Below are positions 28,091 to 38,165 of a stretch of 64,000 bases of DNA, in pieces (the first letter of the stretch is position 1; every line of letters starts with the position of its first letter). The stretch is from NCBI RefSeq assembly GCF_001995215.1, contig NZ_MUXN01000002.1, positions 473,380 through 537,379 of the forward strand. Reading direction: 5' to 3'. This DNA comes from Amycolatopsis azurea DSM 43854 (GTDB lineage Bacteria; Actinomycetota; Actinomycetes; Mycobacteriales; Pseudonocardiaceae). The translations under genes and the position numbers were made by a program. The notes under the pieces were generated by a model. It did no database searches, was not told the origin of the DNA, and was given only the letters and a program-made list of their open reading frames with translations.

Positions 28091-29911
28091 GTGACATCGA
28101 GCATCGAGCCGAATGGGAGCGACCGAGCCGGCCTCGACATCGACGCCCTGCGCCACAAGTACCGCGCCGAACGCGACAAGCGGCTACGGCCGGATGGGCG
28201 GCGTCAGTACGTCCGGCTGGGAAACCAGTTCGACAAGGCACTGGGCGACCCCTACACGCCGGTGATCGCTCGTCCGCCCCGGACCGAGCACACGACCGTC
28301 ATCTGCATCGGCGGTGGTTTCGCCGGGCTGGTGACCGGGGCCCATCTGAAAGAGGCCGGGATCGGCGGGGTCCGCATCGTCGAGCAGGGCGGCGATTTCG
28401 GCGGGACCTGGTACTGGAACCGCTACCCGGGGGCACAGGCCGACACCCATGCCCTCGTCTACCTTCCGCTGCTGGAGGAGACGGGCTACGTACCGATCGA
28501 GAAGTACCCCCACGGCCCCGAAATCCTGGAGCACTGCCGTCGGATCGGCAAGCACTATGACCTCTACGACGACGCGTTGTTCCACACCGCGGTCACCAAG
28601 GTGACCTGGGACGAGGCCGACTCGCTCTGGACCGTGTCGACCGACCGCGGCGACCGACTCACGGCGCGGTTCGTGGTGATGGGGATCGGCCCGCTCAACG
28701 TGGCCAAGCTGCCGGGGATCCCCGGCATCGACCGCTTCCGAGGACACTCATTCCACGCCAGCAGGTGGGATTACGGCTATACCGGGGGCAGTCCGACCGG
28801 CGACCGGATGGACCGGCTGGCCGACAAGCGGGTCGCCATCGTCGGCACCGGGGCGACGGGTGTGCAGTGCGTGCCCCACTTGGCCGAGGCCTGCGGCGAG
28901 CTGTACGTGTTCCAGCGCACCCCTTCATCGGTGGATGTGCGCGGCAACGGGCCCATCGATCCGGACTGGTTCCACCGGATGGCCGAGCCTGGCTGGCAGC
29001 AACGGTGGATGGAGAACTTCGCCGTCAACTACTTCGGCGGCGACGGCGGCGAGGACCTGGTGATGGACGGCTGGACCCTCCCGGGCAAGCGCGTCCGGGC
29101 GGCGATGAGCCTGCTGTCCCCGGCCGAGCGGACCCCCGAGGCGCTCGCCGCGGTCCGTGAGCGGGTCGACTTCGAGAAGATGGCGGAGATACGGGACCGG
29201 GTCGAAGCCGTGGTCGAGGACCGCGAAACTGCTGAGCAGCTCAAGGCTTGGTACTCCCGGATGTGCAAGCGACCGTGCTTCCACGACGACTACTTGGCGT
29301 CCTTCAACCGGCCCACGACTCACCTGGTGGACACCGAGGGCAAGGGGGTCGAAGGCCTCACCGAGACCGGTCTGCTGGCCGGTGGGCGGGAGTGGGAGGT
29401 CGACTGCGTCGTCTACGCTTCCGGGTTCGAGGTCGGGACGTCCTACACCAGCCGTGCCGGATACGAGGTCACGGGCCGCGGCGGGACGACGCTCAGCGAG
29501 CACTGGGCGGACGGGATGCGGACGTTCCAGGGGCTGCAGGTCCACCGCTTTCCGAACGCCTTCGTCGTCCAACCGTTCCAGGGAGCCAATTTCCTGAACA
29601 ACATCGGCCACGATGTCACCGAGTCGGCGAAGACCGTCGCCACCCTCGTGCGGCACACGCTGGATCGGGGACACCGTGCGGTGGAGCCCTCCCACTCGGC
29701 CGAACAGGCTTGGCACGACATGCTTTTGGCCGGTACGGAGAACTTCCGGGTCTCCCTGGAGTGCACCCCGGGTCTCTACAACAACGAGGGAATGCCCGCG
29801 GACAACTCCCACCGGCTGAACTCCGGCTATCCCGGCGGGCCGATGGCCTACTACTCCTACATCCAGGGGTGGCGGGCGGCGGGAACGTTCGACGAGCTGG
29901 AGTTCCGGTGA
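28091..29911 (+). CDS. Flavin-dependent monooxygenase, Baeyer-Villiger type
   Basis: A 606-residue class B flavoprotein monooxygenase. GTG at 28091 is preferred, with AAAGGTGAG upstream; a GTG at 28079 overlapping the previous stop is possible. Two dinucleotide folds are visible, CIGGGFAGLVTGAHL (FAD) and IVGTGATGVQCVPHL (NADPH). The Baeyer-Villiger fingerprint is FRGHSFHASRWDYG, and GGDFGGTWYWNRYPGAQADT is typical of the cyclohexanone/phenylacetone subgroup. It inserts oxygen next to a ketone, or oxidises N or S. A ring ketone on the prephenate-derived intermediate is a plausible substrate, but this is inference. Confidence 0.9.
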   Translation: MTSSIEPNGSDRAGLDIDALRHKYRAERDKRLRPDGRRQYVRLGNQFDKALGDPYTPVIARPPRTEHTTVICIGGGFAGLVTGAHLKEAGIGGVRIVEQGGDFGGTWYWNRYPGAQADTHALVYLPLLEETGYVPIEKYPHGPEILEHCRRIGKHYDLYDDALFHTAVTKVTWDEADSLWTVSTDRGDRLTARFVVMGIGPLNVAKLPGIPGIDRFRGHSFHASRWDYGYTGGSPTGDRMDRLADKRVAIVGTGATGVQCVPHLAEACGELYVFQRTPSSVDVRGNGPIDPDWFHRMAEPGWQQRWMENFAVNYFGGDGGEDLVMDGWTLPGKRVRAAMSLLSPAERTPEALAAVRERVDFEKMAEIRDRVEAVVEDRETAEQLKAWYSRMCKRPCFHDDYLASFNRPTTHLVDTEGKGVEGLTETGLLAGGREWEVDCVVYASGFEVGTSYTSRAGYEVTGRGGTTLSEHWADGMRTFQGLQVHRFPNAFVVQPFQGANFLNNIGHDVTESAKTVATLVRHTLDRGHRAVEPSHSAEQAWHDMLLAGTENFRVSLECTPGLYNNEGMPADNSHRLNSGYPGGPMAYYSYIQGWRAAGTFDELEFR

Positions 29912-29983
29912 CCCGTTCTCGTGGTTTCTTCTCTCACGCGGGGATTTCACAGCAGGGGATCTTGCTACCTGGGAGGGTTCGAC

Positions 29984-31519
29984 ATGGTTGACCGCGGCTG
30001 GGACCTGATCGTGGTGGGCGCGGGGTCGGCGGGTGCGCCGCTGGCGGTGCGCTCCGCTGAGCGGGGCAAGCAGGTCCTGCTCCTGGAGGCGGGCTCGGAC
30101 TGGCAGGCGGGGCAGCTTCCCGAGGTGTGGCGGTCTCCGAATCCGCTGCTGGCCAGGCTTCAGCCGGAGGCCGCCGCAGGGCTGTTGTGGGAGGGGCTGG
30201 TGGCCGCCCGGACCGACAAGCAGCAACAAGCGCCGTACAAGCGCGGCCGGGGCATGGGTGGTAGCTCGTTGATCAACGGGCAGATCGCCATCCGGCCGCC
30301 GATGGAGGATTTCGAGGACTGGGTGGGCCTGGGCGCCGCCGGATGGTCGCCTGCCGACGTCTTGCCGTATTTCGCGAAGCTGGAGGATGACGAGGAGTTC
30401 GGCGAGGCGTCTTACCATGGGCGCGGCGGCCCGACCCCGATCTTCCGGACACCGCGGGAGCAGTGGGGCGCGGTCGATTCCGCACTCGCCCGCGCGGCGC
30501 TGGCGTCGGGCTACCCGTGGGCGCCGGACGTGAACGCGCCGGGCGCGACCGGGGTCTCCCCGTACCCGATCAACTCGCGCTCCGGCCTCCGGGTGTCGAT
30601 CAACGATTCCTATTTGGACACGGCGAGGGACCTGCCCGGCTTGACGATCCGGGGTGACACGCTGGTGGACAGGGTCGTGTTCGAGGGCGACCGCGCTGTC
30701 GGGGTCCGCGTCGTCGCGGGCGGGACGGCGAAGACCGAGTACGCCGACACCGTGGTCCTGTCCGCGGGGGTGATCCACACCCCGGCGATCCTGCTGCGGT
30801 CGGGCGTGGGACCCGCCGACGAGCTGCGCTCGCTGGGCGTCGAGGTGCGCGCCGACCTGCCGGTGGGACGTGGCCTGCAGGACCATCCGATGGCGACGCT
30901 GGTGCTGCCGCTGACCGAGGCCGCGGCCCCCCGGTCTCAGCACGACCGACACACCAACGTCTGCGTCCGCACCGGCTCGGCGTCCGGGACGGTCTCGAAC
31001 GACCTGATGCTGGTCTCGGACAACCAGACCGGCGCCGGACTGGGGGCGATCAGGATCTGGCTCAACCAGAGCCACTCGCGTGGGCTGGTGACGTTGACCT
31101 CGCCCGACCCGATGGCGCAACCGCTGGTGCGTCAAGGGATGCTCGCCGACCCCCGCGACCTGCGCCGGTTGCGCGAGGGGGTGCGGACGGCGGTCGAGCT
31201 GACCCGCCGTCCGGAGATGGCCGAGATCCTGGCGGGGCCGATGGCGAAGGCGAACGAGGTCTTGTTCGCGGCTTTGGACAACGACAGCGAGCTCGACGAC
31301 TACCTGCTCGCGAACGTCGTCGATCCCGGGCACAGCACCAGCACGTGCCGGATGGGCGGGCCAGGACGACCCGACACGGTGGTCGACCCGTCATGCCGAG
31401 TGCTGGGAGTGGACGGCCTGCGGGTGGTCGACGCATCCGTCTTCCCGTCCGTCCCGCGAGCCAACACCCACCTGACGGCCATCATGGCCGGCGAGCTGAT
31501 GGCTGACAGGCTGGACTGA
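29984..31519 (+). CDS. GMC-family oxidoreductase
   Basis: A 511-residue FAD enzyme of the glucose-methanol-choline family. ATG at 29984 follows GGGAGGGTTCGAC. The N-terminal DLIVVGAGSAGAPLAVRSAE binds FAD; RGRGMGGSSLINGQIAIRP is GMC signature 1, LSAGVIHTPAILLRSGVGP signature 2; DPGHSTSTCRMGG holds the catalytic histidine and VPRANTHLTAIMAGE the second active-site residue. These enzymes oxidise alcohols to carbonyls. It follows the Baeyer-Villiger gene by 72 bp and is probably part of the same transcript. Confidence 0.9.
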   Translation: MVDRGWDLIVVGAGSAGAPLAVRSAERGKQVLLLEAGSDWQAGQLPEVWRSPNPLLARLQPEAAAGLLWEGLVAARTDKQQQAPYKRGRGMGGSSLINGQIAIRPPMEDFEDWVGLGAAGWSPADVLPYFAKLEDDEEFGEASYHGRGGPTPIFRTPREQWGAVDSALARAALASGYPWAPDVNAPGATGVSPYPINSRSGLRVSINDSYLDTARDLPGLTIRGDTLVDRVVFEGDRAVGVRVVAGGTAKTEYADTVVLSAGVIHTPAILLRSGVGPADELRSLGVEVRADLPVGRGLQDHPMATLVLPLTEAAAPRSQHDRHTNVCVRTGSASGTVSNDLMLVSDNQTGAGLGAIRIWLNQSHSRGLVTLTSPDPMAQPLVRQGMLADPRDLRRLREGVRTAVELTRRPEMAEILAGPMAKANEVLFAALDNDSELDDYLLANVVDPGHSTSTCRMGGPGRPDTVVDPSCRVLGVDGLRVVDASVFPSVPRANTHLTAIMAGELMADRLD

Positions 31520-31540
31520 GCCGGTCGGCTGGATGAGGGA

Positions 31541-32767
31541 ATGAGAGTATTTATGGCTACTGCGGACGTGGTGATCGTCGGGGCGGGTGTGGTGGGGGCC
31601 TCGGTCGCCTATCACCTCACGCAACTGGGGCACGATCGGGTGACGGTGCTGGACGCCCGTGACCGTGCCGCCCTGCCCGGCTCGACAGGGCTCGCTCCCG
31701 GCTTCGTCGGACAGCTCAGCGCCACGCCCGAACTGGCCGCCCTGGCCACGGACAGCGTCGCCACTTACCGCGAACTTTCGTCAGTGGCGCCCACACCGCT
31801 GTTCTGGCAGGTCGGCTGCTTGGAGATCGCGACCGGTCCCGCTCGCCTGGAGCAGGCCCGCCACGATGTCGAACACGGGCGCCGCCTGGGCATAGAGGCG
31901 CACGTGCTCGACGCGGCCGACGCGATCGCGCTGGCCCCCGCGCTGGTCGACGCCGAACGAACACTGGGTGCGCTGCACATCCCGTCCGACGGCGCCGCCG
32001 ATCCGGTCGCCCTCACACACGCGCTGGTCGACGCGGCGGAGCAGGGCGGCGCCACGTTTCGCTGGAGTACGCCGGTACGCGCGCTGGAGGCCGACCGAGG
32101 TCGGGTCGTCGGCGTCCGCGCGGGCGAGGACGGGGGACTGCTCAGGGCCGATCGGGTCGTGCTCGCCGCCGGCATCTGGGGGCCGGTGCTGGCGGCCGAC
32201 GTCGGGGTGCGGCTGCCCATGGTGGCCGTCGAGCACCCTTACGTTTTCACTGCCGAAGTGGCCGCCCTCGACGACATTCCCCTCGACGCCCCGATCGTGC
32301 GCTATCCCGAGCAGGCGATTTACACCCGCCGTCATGGCCGTCGTTATGGACTGGGGACCTATTCGCATGCCCCGCTGCCAATGTTTCCCACGCCCGCGCT
32401 CAAGTCGGCGGAACGCCCCTTCCGGGAAACCCACTTCGGCGCCGCCGTCGCGGAGGCGGCCGCGCTCGTTCCGGCCTTCCGGGAAACGGCATTGGGTCGT
32501 CAGCTCAACGGGGTGTTCGCCCTGACCCCTGACGAACTCCCGCTCGTCGGCCCCGCGACCGAAATGCCCGGCTTGTGGTTCGCGGAAGCATCCTGGGTGA
32601 CCCACGCCGGAGGTGTCGGCCGCCAGCTCGCGAACCTGCTCCTCGAGACTGGTGACCAGCTCGTCCCGCCGGAACGGCTGGCCCCTGATCGCTTCGCCGA
32701 CCGGAGCGATCATTGGATCCGCGAGACCGCGCTGAGCAATTACCGGGGCATCTACGATGCGCACTGA
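31541..32767 (+). CDS. FAD-dependent oxidoreductase, DAO/sarcosine-oxidase type
   Basis: A 408-residue D-amino-acid-oxidase-fold protein: ADVVIVGAGVVGASVAYHL at the N-terminus, GSTGLAPGFVGQ (compare STSHAPG in dimethylglycine oxidase), AAGIWGPVLAADVGVRLPM and late FAEASWVTHAGGVGRQLANLL. The family oxidises C-N bonds of amino acids or N-methyl groups. It is last in the run of redox genes, 21 bp after the GMC gene. A second ATG at 31553 is equally possible as start. With the aminotransferase and Baeyer-Villiger enzyme it suggests extensive oxidation of an amino-acid-like intermediate. Confidence 0.85.
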   Translation: MRVFMATADVVIVGAGVVGASVAYHLTQLGHDRVTVLDARDRAALPGSTGLAPGFVGQLSATPELAALATDSVATYRELSSVAPTPLFWQVGCLEIATGPARLEQARHDVEHGRRLGIEAHVLDAADAIALAPALVDAERTLGALHIPSDGAADPVALTHALVDAAEQGGATFRWSTPVRALEADRGRVVGVRAGEDGGLLRADRVVLAAGIWGPVLAADVGVRLPMVAVEHPYVFTAEVAALDDIPLDAPIVRYPEQAIYTRRHGRRYGLGTYSHAPLPMFPTPALKSAERPFRETHFGAAVAEAAALVPAFRETALGRQLNGVFALTPDELPLVGPATEMPGLWFAEASWVTHAGGVGRQLANLLLETGDQLVPPERLAPDRFADRSDHWIRETALSNYRGIYDAH

Positions 32768-32817
32768 ACAGGGCCGGGAGTAGCGCGTGATCCACCGCGT
32801 GATTAAGCTCGACGGTC

Positions 32818-33246
32818 ATGAAGCATCAGTGCTTGTTCTGCGGGATCGTGGCCGGCGATATCCCCAGCGTGAAGGTATTCGAAGACGACACGACGTACGC
32901 CTTCATGGACATTAACCCGGCTTCGGACGGCCACCTGCTGGTCATTCCCAAACGTCACAGCAAGGACCTGCTCGAGATCGAAGGCGAAGACCTCGCCGAC
33001 GTCACGCTGGCGGCGCAACGGATCGCGAAGGCAGTGGTCAAGGAGTTCGGCGCCGACGGCGTGAACCTGCTGAACTGCTGTGGTGCCGATGCTTGGCAGA
33101 CCGTGTTTCACTTTCACCTGCACGTGATTCCGCGCTACGTCGACAAAACCAAGGACCGGCTGGTGCTGCCGTGGCAGCCGGGAATGGGGGGCGACAAGGC
33201 GACGATGGCCGCTTTGGGCGATAGGCTCGCCGCGGCGATCAGCTGA
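32818..33246 (+). CDS. HIT-family nucleotide hydrolase
   Basis: A 142-residue histidine-triad protein with the active-site motif FHFHLHVIPR, an N-terminal CLFCGIVAGDIPS zinc-like motif, and DGHLLVIPKRHSKDLLE. Hint-type enzymes hydrolyse AMP-lysine, aminoacyl-AMP or dinucleoside polyphosphates. Its 50-bp separation from the DAO gene and a strong terminator after it leave open whether it belongs to the cluster. Removing stray acyl-AMP from the PaaK-like enzyme would be an attractive but unproven role. Confidence 0.9.
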   Translation: MKHQCLFCGIVAGDIPSVKVFEDDTTYAFMDINPASDGHLLVIPKRHSKDLLEIEGEDLADVTLAAQRIAKAVVKEFGADGVNLLNCCGADAWQTVFHFHLHVIPRYVDKTKDRLVLPWQPGMGGDKATMAALGDRLAAAIS

Positions 33247-33262
33247 CGATTCGTCAGATTCG

Positions 33263-33296
33263 GGGAGGTTGGCAGCGAACTGTCAGCCTCCCTTTT
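33263..33296 (+). terminator. Rho-independent terminator
   Basis: A 13-bp stem (GGGAGGTTGGCAG / CTGTCAGCCTCCC, two G-U pairs) with a CGAA loop and TTTT, starting 17 bp after the HIT stop codon. It marks the likely end of the biosynthetic transcript. Confidence 0.8.
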
Positions 33297-33390
33297 CATG
33301 CGTGCCTCGACCGCGCTGGAGACATTGCCACGCCGCTGCTCTTCGCTTAATATTCCTGTGGAACATTTCACGGCATAAGGGGGGCGAACG

Positions 33391-34188
33391 ATGCTGACAG
33401 ATGAAAGCCGGGAACTCACTTACGAGACGGGTTTCCTCAGCAAGGACAGGCCGAGTGAACTCACCCGGCTGCGGGCGCTGGAGCGCTCGATGGACCCGAC
33501 CGCGATCGCCATTCTGGAAAGCCTGCCCGTCCAGCCGGACTGGCACAGTCTTGAAATGGGGGCGGGTGCGGGTTCGATGGCCTATTGGCTCGCCGAGAGA
33601 TGTGCCGCGGGCAGTGTCATCGCCGCCGATCTCGACCCCCGCTATATCGAAGCAGACCGGCTGCCGAACCTCGAGTCGGCCAAGGTCGACCTGGCTTTCC
33701 ACGAGTTTCCCGCCGAATCGTTCGACCTGGTCCACGGGCGCATCGTGCTCTCCCATATCCCGGAGCGCGAGGAGGTCCTGCGCAAGACGCTGGACTGGCT
33801 CAAGCCCCAGGGCTGGCTGATGGTCGAGGACATGGTCGTCTTCCCACAGCACGAGGGAACGCGGTCCGCGTTCGCCCCGTTCCTCGAAGCGTTGACGCGC
33901 AGCAGCGCACTTCAGGGCAGCGACGCGACCTGGTCCCGGCGCATGCCTAACAGCCTTGTCGCACTGGGGCTCCTCGATGTCCAATTGCGGACGACGCCCA
34001 TGGTGCTGGGCCTCGGTGGGCCTTCGGATGATTTATGGCGGCTCTCCATCGAGCAGTTCGGCCCTCTCTTCGTGGAGCGGGGAACAATGACTCAACAGCA
34101 ACTCGACGCTCTTCACGCCGCTTTGGCCAAGGGGGAACTCCTGGATTTCTCCACGGTCATCGTGTCCGCGTGGGGTCGACGCCCCTGA
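33391..34188 (+). CDS. Class I SAM-dependent methyltransferase
   Basis: A 265-residue Rossmann methyltransferase: SLEMGAGAGSMAYWLAERC is motif I, VIAADLDPRYI motif II, and FDLVHGRIVLSHIPEREEVL motif IV and beyond. The start follows AAGGGGGGCG. It lies after the terminator and so has its own promoter. Methylation of an O, N or C atom of the cluster product is possible, but a link to the cluster rests only on position. Confidence 0.8.
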   Translation: MLTDESRELTYETGFLSKDRPSELTRLRALERSMDPTAIAILESLPVQPDWHSLEMGAGAGSMAYWLAERCAAGSVIAADLDPRYIEADRLPNLESAKVDLAFHEFPAESFDLVHGRIVLSHIPEREEVLRKTLDWLKPQGWLMVEDMVVFPQHEGTRSAFAPFLEALTRSSALQGSDATWSRRMPNSLVALGLLDVQLRTTPMVLGLGGPSDDLWRLSIEQFGPLFVERGTMTQQQLDALHAALAKGELLDFSTVIVSAWGRRP

Positions 34189-34249
34189 TCGTCGCGGCGG
34201 CAGTTCGTCACCGAACCCGCCGCGTGCCGCCCGTCATCCACACTTTCCC

Positions 34250-35098
34250 TTGGCGGTTTTGGCCGAGGAACTCGCCGACGACTCCACGCGTCTCGACACT
34301 CCGCGGACCGGCGACCTGTGCGGACATCTCGGTGCCGTCATCGCCAGCTCCTACCGCGTGCTGGAGACGGGAACCGCTGACGCGTTCCAGCGACTGGCAT
34401 CCATGATCGGGCCGGGCATCGGACTCCCCGCGGCGGCGCGCCTGATCGAGCAGCCGGGCTCACGGACACGAACGATGCTGGACGAACTGGAACGCCTGCA
34501 CTTGGTACAGCAGCTGGAAACCGAGTACGACAACCTCGTCGCGGCGAGCACCGCGGCCGCGCAACTCGGCTGGAACGACCACGCATGGCGACTGGCCGAC
34601 GCGTTGTGGTATTTCAGCTACGCCCGCGGACACGGCACCGACTGGATCGACACCCTCCTCACAGCACTGCGGGCAGCACGCCGCCTCGGTGACCGTACCG
34701 GTGAGGCGGCCACCCTCAAGCAACTCGGCAACGCGTCCCTCCAATGCGGCCGTCCCCATGATTCCTCCGCTACGGCGAGAATCTCGGGACATCAGCAGGG
34801 ATGCACGAAAAAACGGTGTCCATCATCTCCACGCGTCAACCTTAGGCTGCCTGAGCACAGTGCTCGCACAGCTCGGACACATCGAGGACGCCCTTCAGTG
34901 CGGCGAAAAGCAACAGCGACCGTCGAACACCTAGCCGCCGTCCACGGCGTCGTGAACGGAGCCGACGAGCCGGACTTCAGTCTCGACTCCGTCCGAGGAT
35001 GTGTTCAGGCGAGTTACGGCGTCACGCTCCGGATCACCGGTCGCCACGAGGAGGCGCTTGCCCACCTTGACGGCGCCCTGCCCTTCGTTCGCCGATGA
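34250..35098 (+). pseudogene. Decayed NB-ARC/TPR (AfsR/SARP-type) regulator
   Basis: The frame contains the winged-helix end of an NB-ARC region (FQRLASMIGPGIGLPAAARL, LDELERLHLVQQ) joined directly to a TPR start (LETEYDNLVAASTAAAQLGW, DALWYFSYARGHGTDWIDTL, AARRLGDRTGEAATLKQLGN). About 40 residues expected between HLVQQ and LETEYD are missing, the N-terminal SARP and P-loop parts are absent, and from about 34760 the frame stops matching. It accounts for the gap 34189-35288; nothing else is supported there. Confidence 0.5.
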
Positions 35099-35288
35099 GT
35101 CCGGCGCCAGAGAAGTGACCCTCGCGCCGCCGAGGCTTGCGGGCTGCGAGGTCATCTCCGGCCGATTTTTCTCAGGCGGCTGCAACGGTGCTGATCACGT
35201 CGTTCGTCTCGTGCGCAGGGAGATTCATCGGCAGTGTCGAGCTACCCCATCTCCATCCGCGACGCTCCATGTGTTCCGGGAGCCCGGC

Positions 35289-36935
35289 TCATCCACCCGC
35301 CCCGTTGGCCGGGGTGGGCGGCGCGGCGGGAATCCGGCCCGACTCCGGGCCGGCATTGGCGTCGAAGGACGTGCCGGAGTAATCGGGGTCCAGCACGGAG
35401 ATCGCGTACGTGGCTGGCGCGGCCACCACGGCCGCGACCCCGATGGCGAGCCCGGCGGTGACCAGGCGGGGCGAGGTGGTCTTGACCACGCGCACCAGGA
35501 TCAGCGCGACGACAGCGGCCACGCCCAGCGCGAGCGCACCCCACTTCGCCCACGGCAGGAAATTCGGGTAGTGCGACCACAGCCACGCAGCCCAAACCAC
35601 CTCGGCCGCCACCACGAGTGGTAACAGCCAAGCCTGCTTGCCGCCCTCCCGGTACGCCCGCCAGAACAGCACGATGCCCAGGGCGGAGAGTGCGGCGACC
35701 GCCGGCGTGAGCGAGGCCACGTACGCGGTGTGCGGGACATCGGCGACGCTGAAGACCAGACCGAAGGTCAGGAGCCACACTCCCCACATCACCATCCCGC
35801 CCCGCACCGGATCGGTGCGTTCGGCCCCGCGTCGCCGCCACAGTCCGTACAGCAGGGCCAGCAGCGCGAGCGGGTACAGCCAGCCGACCGCGACGGCGAG
35901 GTGGCCGTCGAACAGTTTGGCCCAGCCGTTCTGGACCGGCCTGCTCGTCGCCTTCGTCGGGTCCTCGTCGGGATTTCCCCGCTTGGTGGGGAGGATGTCA
36001 CGCTGCCCGGCCACCTGCTGCGGGTCGATCGCGCCGCCGTTGTTGTCGAACTTCCTGGCGCCGGGCAGTTGGATGCCCAGGTGCCCGAGACCGTTGTAGC
36101 CGAACACCATGGAGAAGGCGCTGTTGTTCGTGCTGCCGTCGACGTCGGGCCGGGCACTGGCCGGGGTGAAGGTGTACAGCGCGATCCACGACAGTGACAC
36201 CGCCAACGTCACCGCACCGGCGACCACCACGTGCTTCACCCGGCGACGCAACCCGGCCGGTGCGCTCAGCAGGTAACCGATCGCCAACGCAGGCAAGATC
36301 ATCCACGCCTGCAGCATCTTCGCCTGGAAACCCAGCCCCACCCAGACCCCGGCCCATACCAGCGACCGCAACCGTCCCTCCAGCACCGCCCGCTGATAGG
36401 CGTCGACAGCCAGCACCAGGCACATCACCAGCGCGCCGTCCTCCATGCTGTGCCCGAACATCGACGCGGCAACCGGAGTCAACGCGAAGATCCCGGCCGC
36501 CAGCAGACCGGGCACCACACCGGCCCAGCGCCGCACCACCCGGTACATCACCAGCACCGAGATCACGCCCTCGATCACCTGCGGCAACGCCAGCGACCAG
36601 GCATGGAACCCGAAGATCTTCGCCGAGACCACCTGCGGTACGAACGAACCGGCCAGCTTGTCCAAAGTGGACGTCGCATCCGCGTCCACGGCCCCGAACA
36701 GGAATGCCTTCCAGCTCCCGGACATGCTCTTCACGGCGTCCGAATACAACGGCGCGAAGTCCACCGCCGGCAGATTCCACGCGTACAGCACCGCTGCCAC
36801 CGCCGCGATGCCCAGCAACACCGGCCGGGCCCAGCGCGGCTGACCGTCAGGCGAACGCCACACCGCCCAGCGCGGGGACCTGTTTTCGGACACGACGTCC
36901 TGGGACAACGGAATACGGGCAAGTGTTTCGGACAC
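35289..36935 (-). CDS. GT39/ArnT-like membrane glycosyltransferase
   Basis: A 548-residue protein with an N-terminal cytoplasmic tail and about 10-12 membrane segments. GTG at 36935 follows TGGAGG and is preferred to an ATG eight codons upstream. The first periplasmic loop carries APLYSDAVKSMSGSWKAFLF and DKLAGSFVPQVVSAKIFGFH, and FGHSMEDGALVMCLVLAVDA lies in a later loop, matching the ArnT/PMT family that moves a sugar from a polyprenyl-phosphate donor to cell-envelope acceptors. Acidic residues expected for catalysis are present in the first loop. Stands alone. Confidence 0.82.
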   Translation of the reverse strand: MSETLARIPLSQDVVSENRSPRWAVWRSPDGQPRWARPVLLGIAAVAAVLYAWNLPAVDFAPLYSDAVKSMSGSWKAFLFGAVDADATSTLDKLAGSFVPQVVSAKIFGFHAWSLALPQVIEGVISVLVMYRVVRRWAGVVPGLLAAGIFALTPVAASMFGHSMEDGALVMCLVLAVDAYQRAVLEGRLRSLVWAGVWVGLGFQAKMLQAWMILPALAIGYLLSAPAGLRRRVKHVVVAGAVTLAVSLSWIALYTFTPASARPDVDGSTNNSAFSMVFGYNGLGHLGIQLPGARKFDNNGGAIDPQQVAGQRDILPTKRGNPDEDPTKATSRPVQNGWAKLFDGHLAVAVGWLYPLALLALLYGLWRRRGAERTDPVRGGMVMWGVWLLTFGLVFSVADVPHTAYVASLTPAVAALSALGIVLFWRAYREGGKQAWLLPLVVAAEVVWAAWLWSHYPNFLPWAKWGALALGVAAVVALILVRVVKTTSPRLVTAGLAIGVAAVVAAPATYAISVLDPDYSGTSFDANAGPESGRIPAAPPTPANGAGG

Positions 36936-36969
36936 TCGGATACCTCCAGGCGCGGGCAAGCCGGCCGAG

Positions 36970-37521
36970 TCATTTCAGTGCATTCCCCAGTGCGCGAATT
37001 CGCCCCCGCACGCGCGCTACGGCCGGAGCTCTCGCAGACTCCGACGTTATCCACGAATGATCGTCATCCATACCGCCGATCGGATTCGCAAGCTGCCGGA
37101 CATGCGATACGCAGAGCCCCCATTTGGGCGGGGTGCGGGGCACGCCCGGATCCCGGTGGATGACGTGCAGCCAGTCGGTGTGCAGCATCAGGTGCCGCGT
37201 ACAGTCGTCCGGCGACAGCGCGGCCCATCTCGCGAGGAAATCGAGGTAACGCGCGCGAATTCGTTCGGTATCGAAGGCCTTGCGGACCAGTTTCGCGGAT
37301 TCCGTCGGCTTCGCGGGGCGCGCCGTGACGTCGCGGACTCCGGGTACGACCCACAAGCCGTTCTGGAGCGGGCCGATACTGACGCGGCACGAGCAGGTCC
37401 AGCACCTCGTTTCCGCGGGCAGCGCGGTCACACCCGGTTGGACGCTAGACACCGACTCCGCTACGGGCGGTGAAGTATTGCGGCGACCCTGCCCCCACGA
37501 CGGCCTCAGAGGCCGCGTCAA
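36970..37521 (-). pseudogene. PaaX-family regulator, degenerate
   Basis: A 183-codon frame whose middle and end resemble the C-terminal half of PaaX-type regulators: IGPLQNGLWVVPGVRDV, ARYLDFLARWAALSPDDCTR, HLMLHTDWLHVIHRDPGVP. The first 40 residues do not look coding and the winged-helix N-terminal domain is missing. It may be a truncated gene or a short divergent member. It accounts for most of the stretch 36936-37628. Confidence 0.45.
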
Positions 37522-37628
37522 TACGTAAATACGTGCCCGATTCGCAGCCCTGTCAAAGCCTAGCGGCCCGGTCCAGTGGCGTGAGCCCGGCTCATCGGGA
37601 CGACGCGTGCCCGGCGAAGCCAGGCCTC

Positions 37629-38165
37629 TTACGAGCGCCCATAGTCGCGCCAGAGTTGGCCTGTGTTGTCGGTGGCTTTCAGCAGTTCGTCGGCGCGTGG
37701 TGTGTCGGGCCAGATTTGGAACAGGTGTTGTTCGACCGGGTCGGCGGGTTCGCGGTTGTCGCCGGCGTCGCGGTTGCGTACTGAGTCACGGATGCGGAAG
37801 TTGTTGCCCGGGGCGGAGGGGAGGGGGAGGGGGATGTCGGTGTCGACGTCGACTGCGGCTCCGCAGACCGCGACATGGCGGGTGGGCCAGGTGACGGATA
37901 CTTCGGCCACGTCGTCCCAGGGGGCGAGGTCGGGTTCGGGGCGGCTGTCCCAGATCTCGGTGGTGACGGTGATGTCGCCGAGGTGGAGGCCGCAGGTGAC
38001 CGCGATGAAACCCGCTGACACTGCGAGGAGTCCCGTGGTGTCGGGAGTGGAGACGGCGCCGACGATGTAGAGAGGGCTGTCCTGGTCGTCGCGGTCTCCG
38101 AGGGAGAATCCGCTGTCCTCGATGAAGACGCTGCCCGTGGCGTGGTGGAGCATCGTGGCGGCCAT
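37629..38165 (-). CDS. Conserved hypothetical protein
   Basis: A 178-residue soluble protein. ATG at 38165 (MAATMLHHATGSVFIEDSGF) follows GGAG; an earlier GTG/ATG frame to 38222 has no support. The sequence is rich in short beta strands (DSPLYIVGAVSTPDTTGLLA, ITVTTEIWDS) and ends with QIWPDTPRADELLKATDNTG. No enzyme motif recognised. Codon use fits a real gene. Upstream, 38166-38698 holds no other gene I can support apart from the tRNA promoter. Confidence 0.6.
   Translation of the reverse strand: MAATMLHHATGSVFIEDSGFSLGDRDDQDSPLYIVGAVSTPDTTGLLAVSAGFIAVTCGLHLGDITVTTEIWDSRPEPDLAPWDDVAEVSVTWPTRHVAVCGAAVDVDTDIPLPLPSAPGNNFRIRDSVRNRDAGDNREPADPVEQHLFQIWPDTPRADELLKATDNTGQLWRDYGRS

Noticed and set aside
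28925..31333. An 802-codon minus-strand frame
   Set aside because: Antisense to the Baeyer-Villiger and GMC genes, whose motifs are unambiguous; its composition is that of a shadow.
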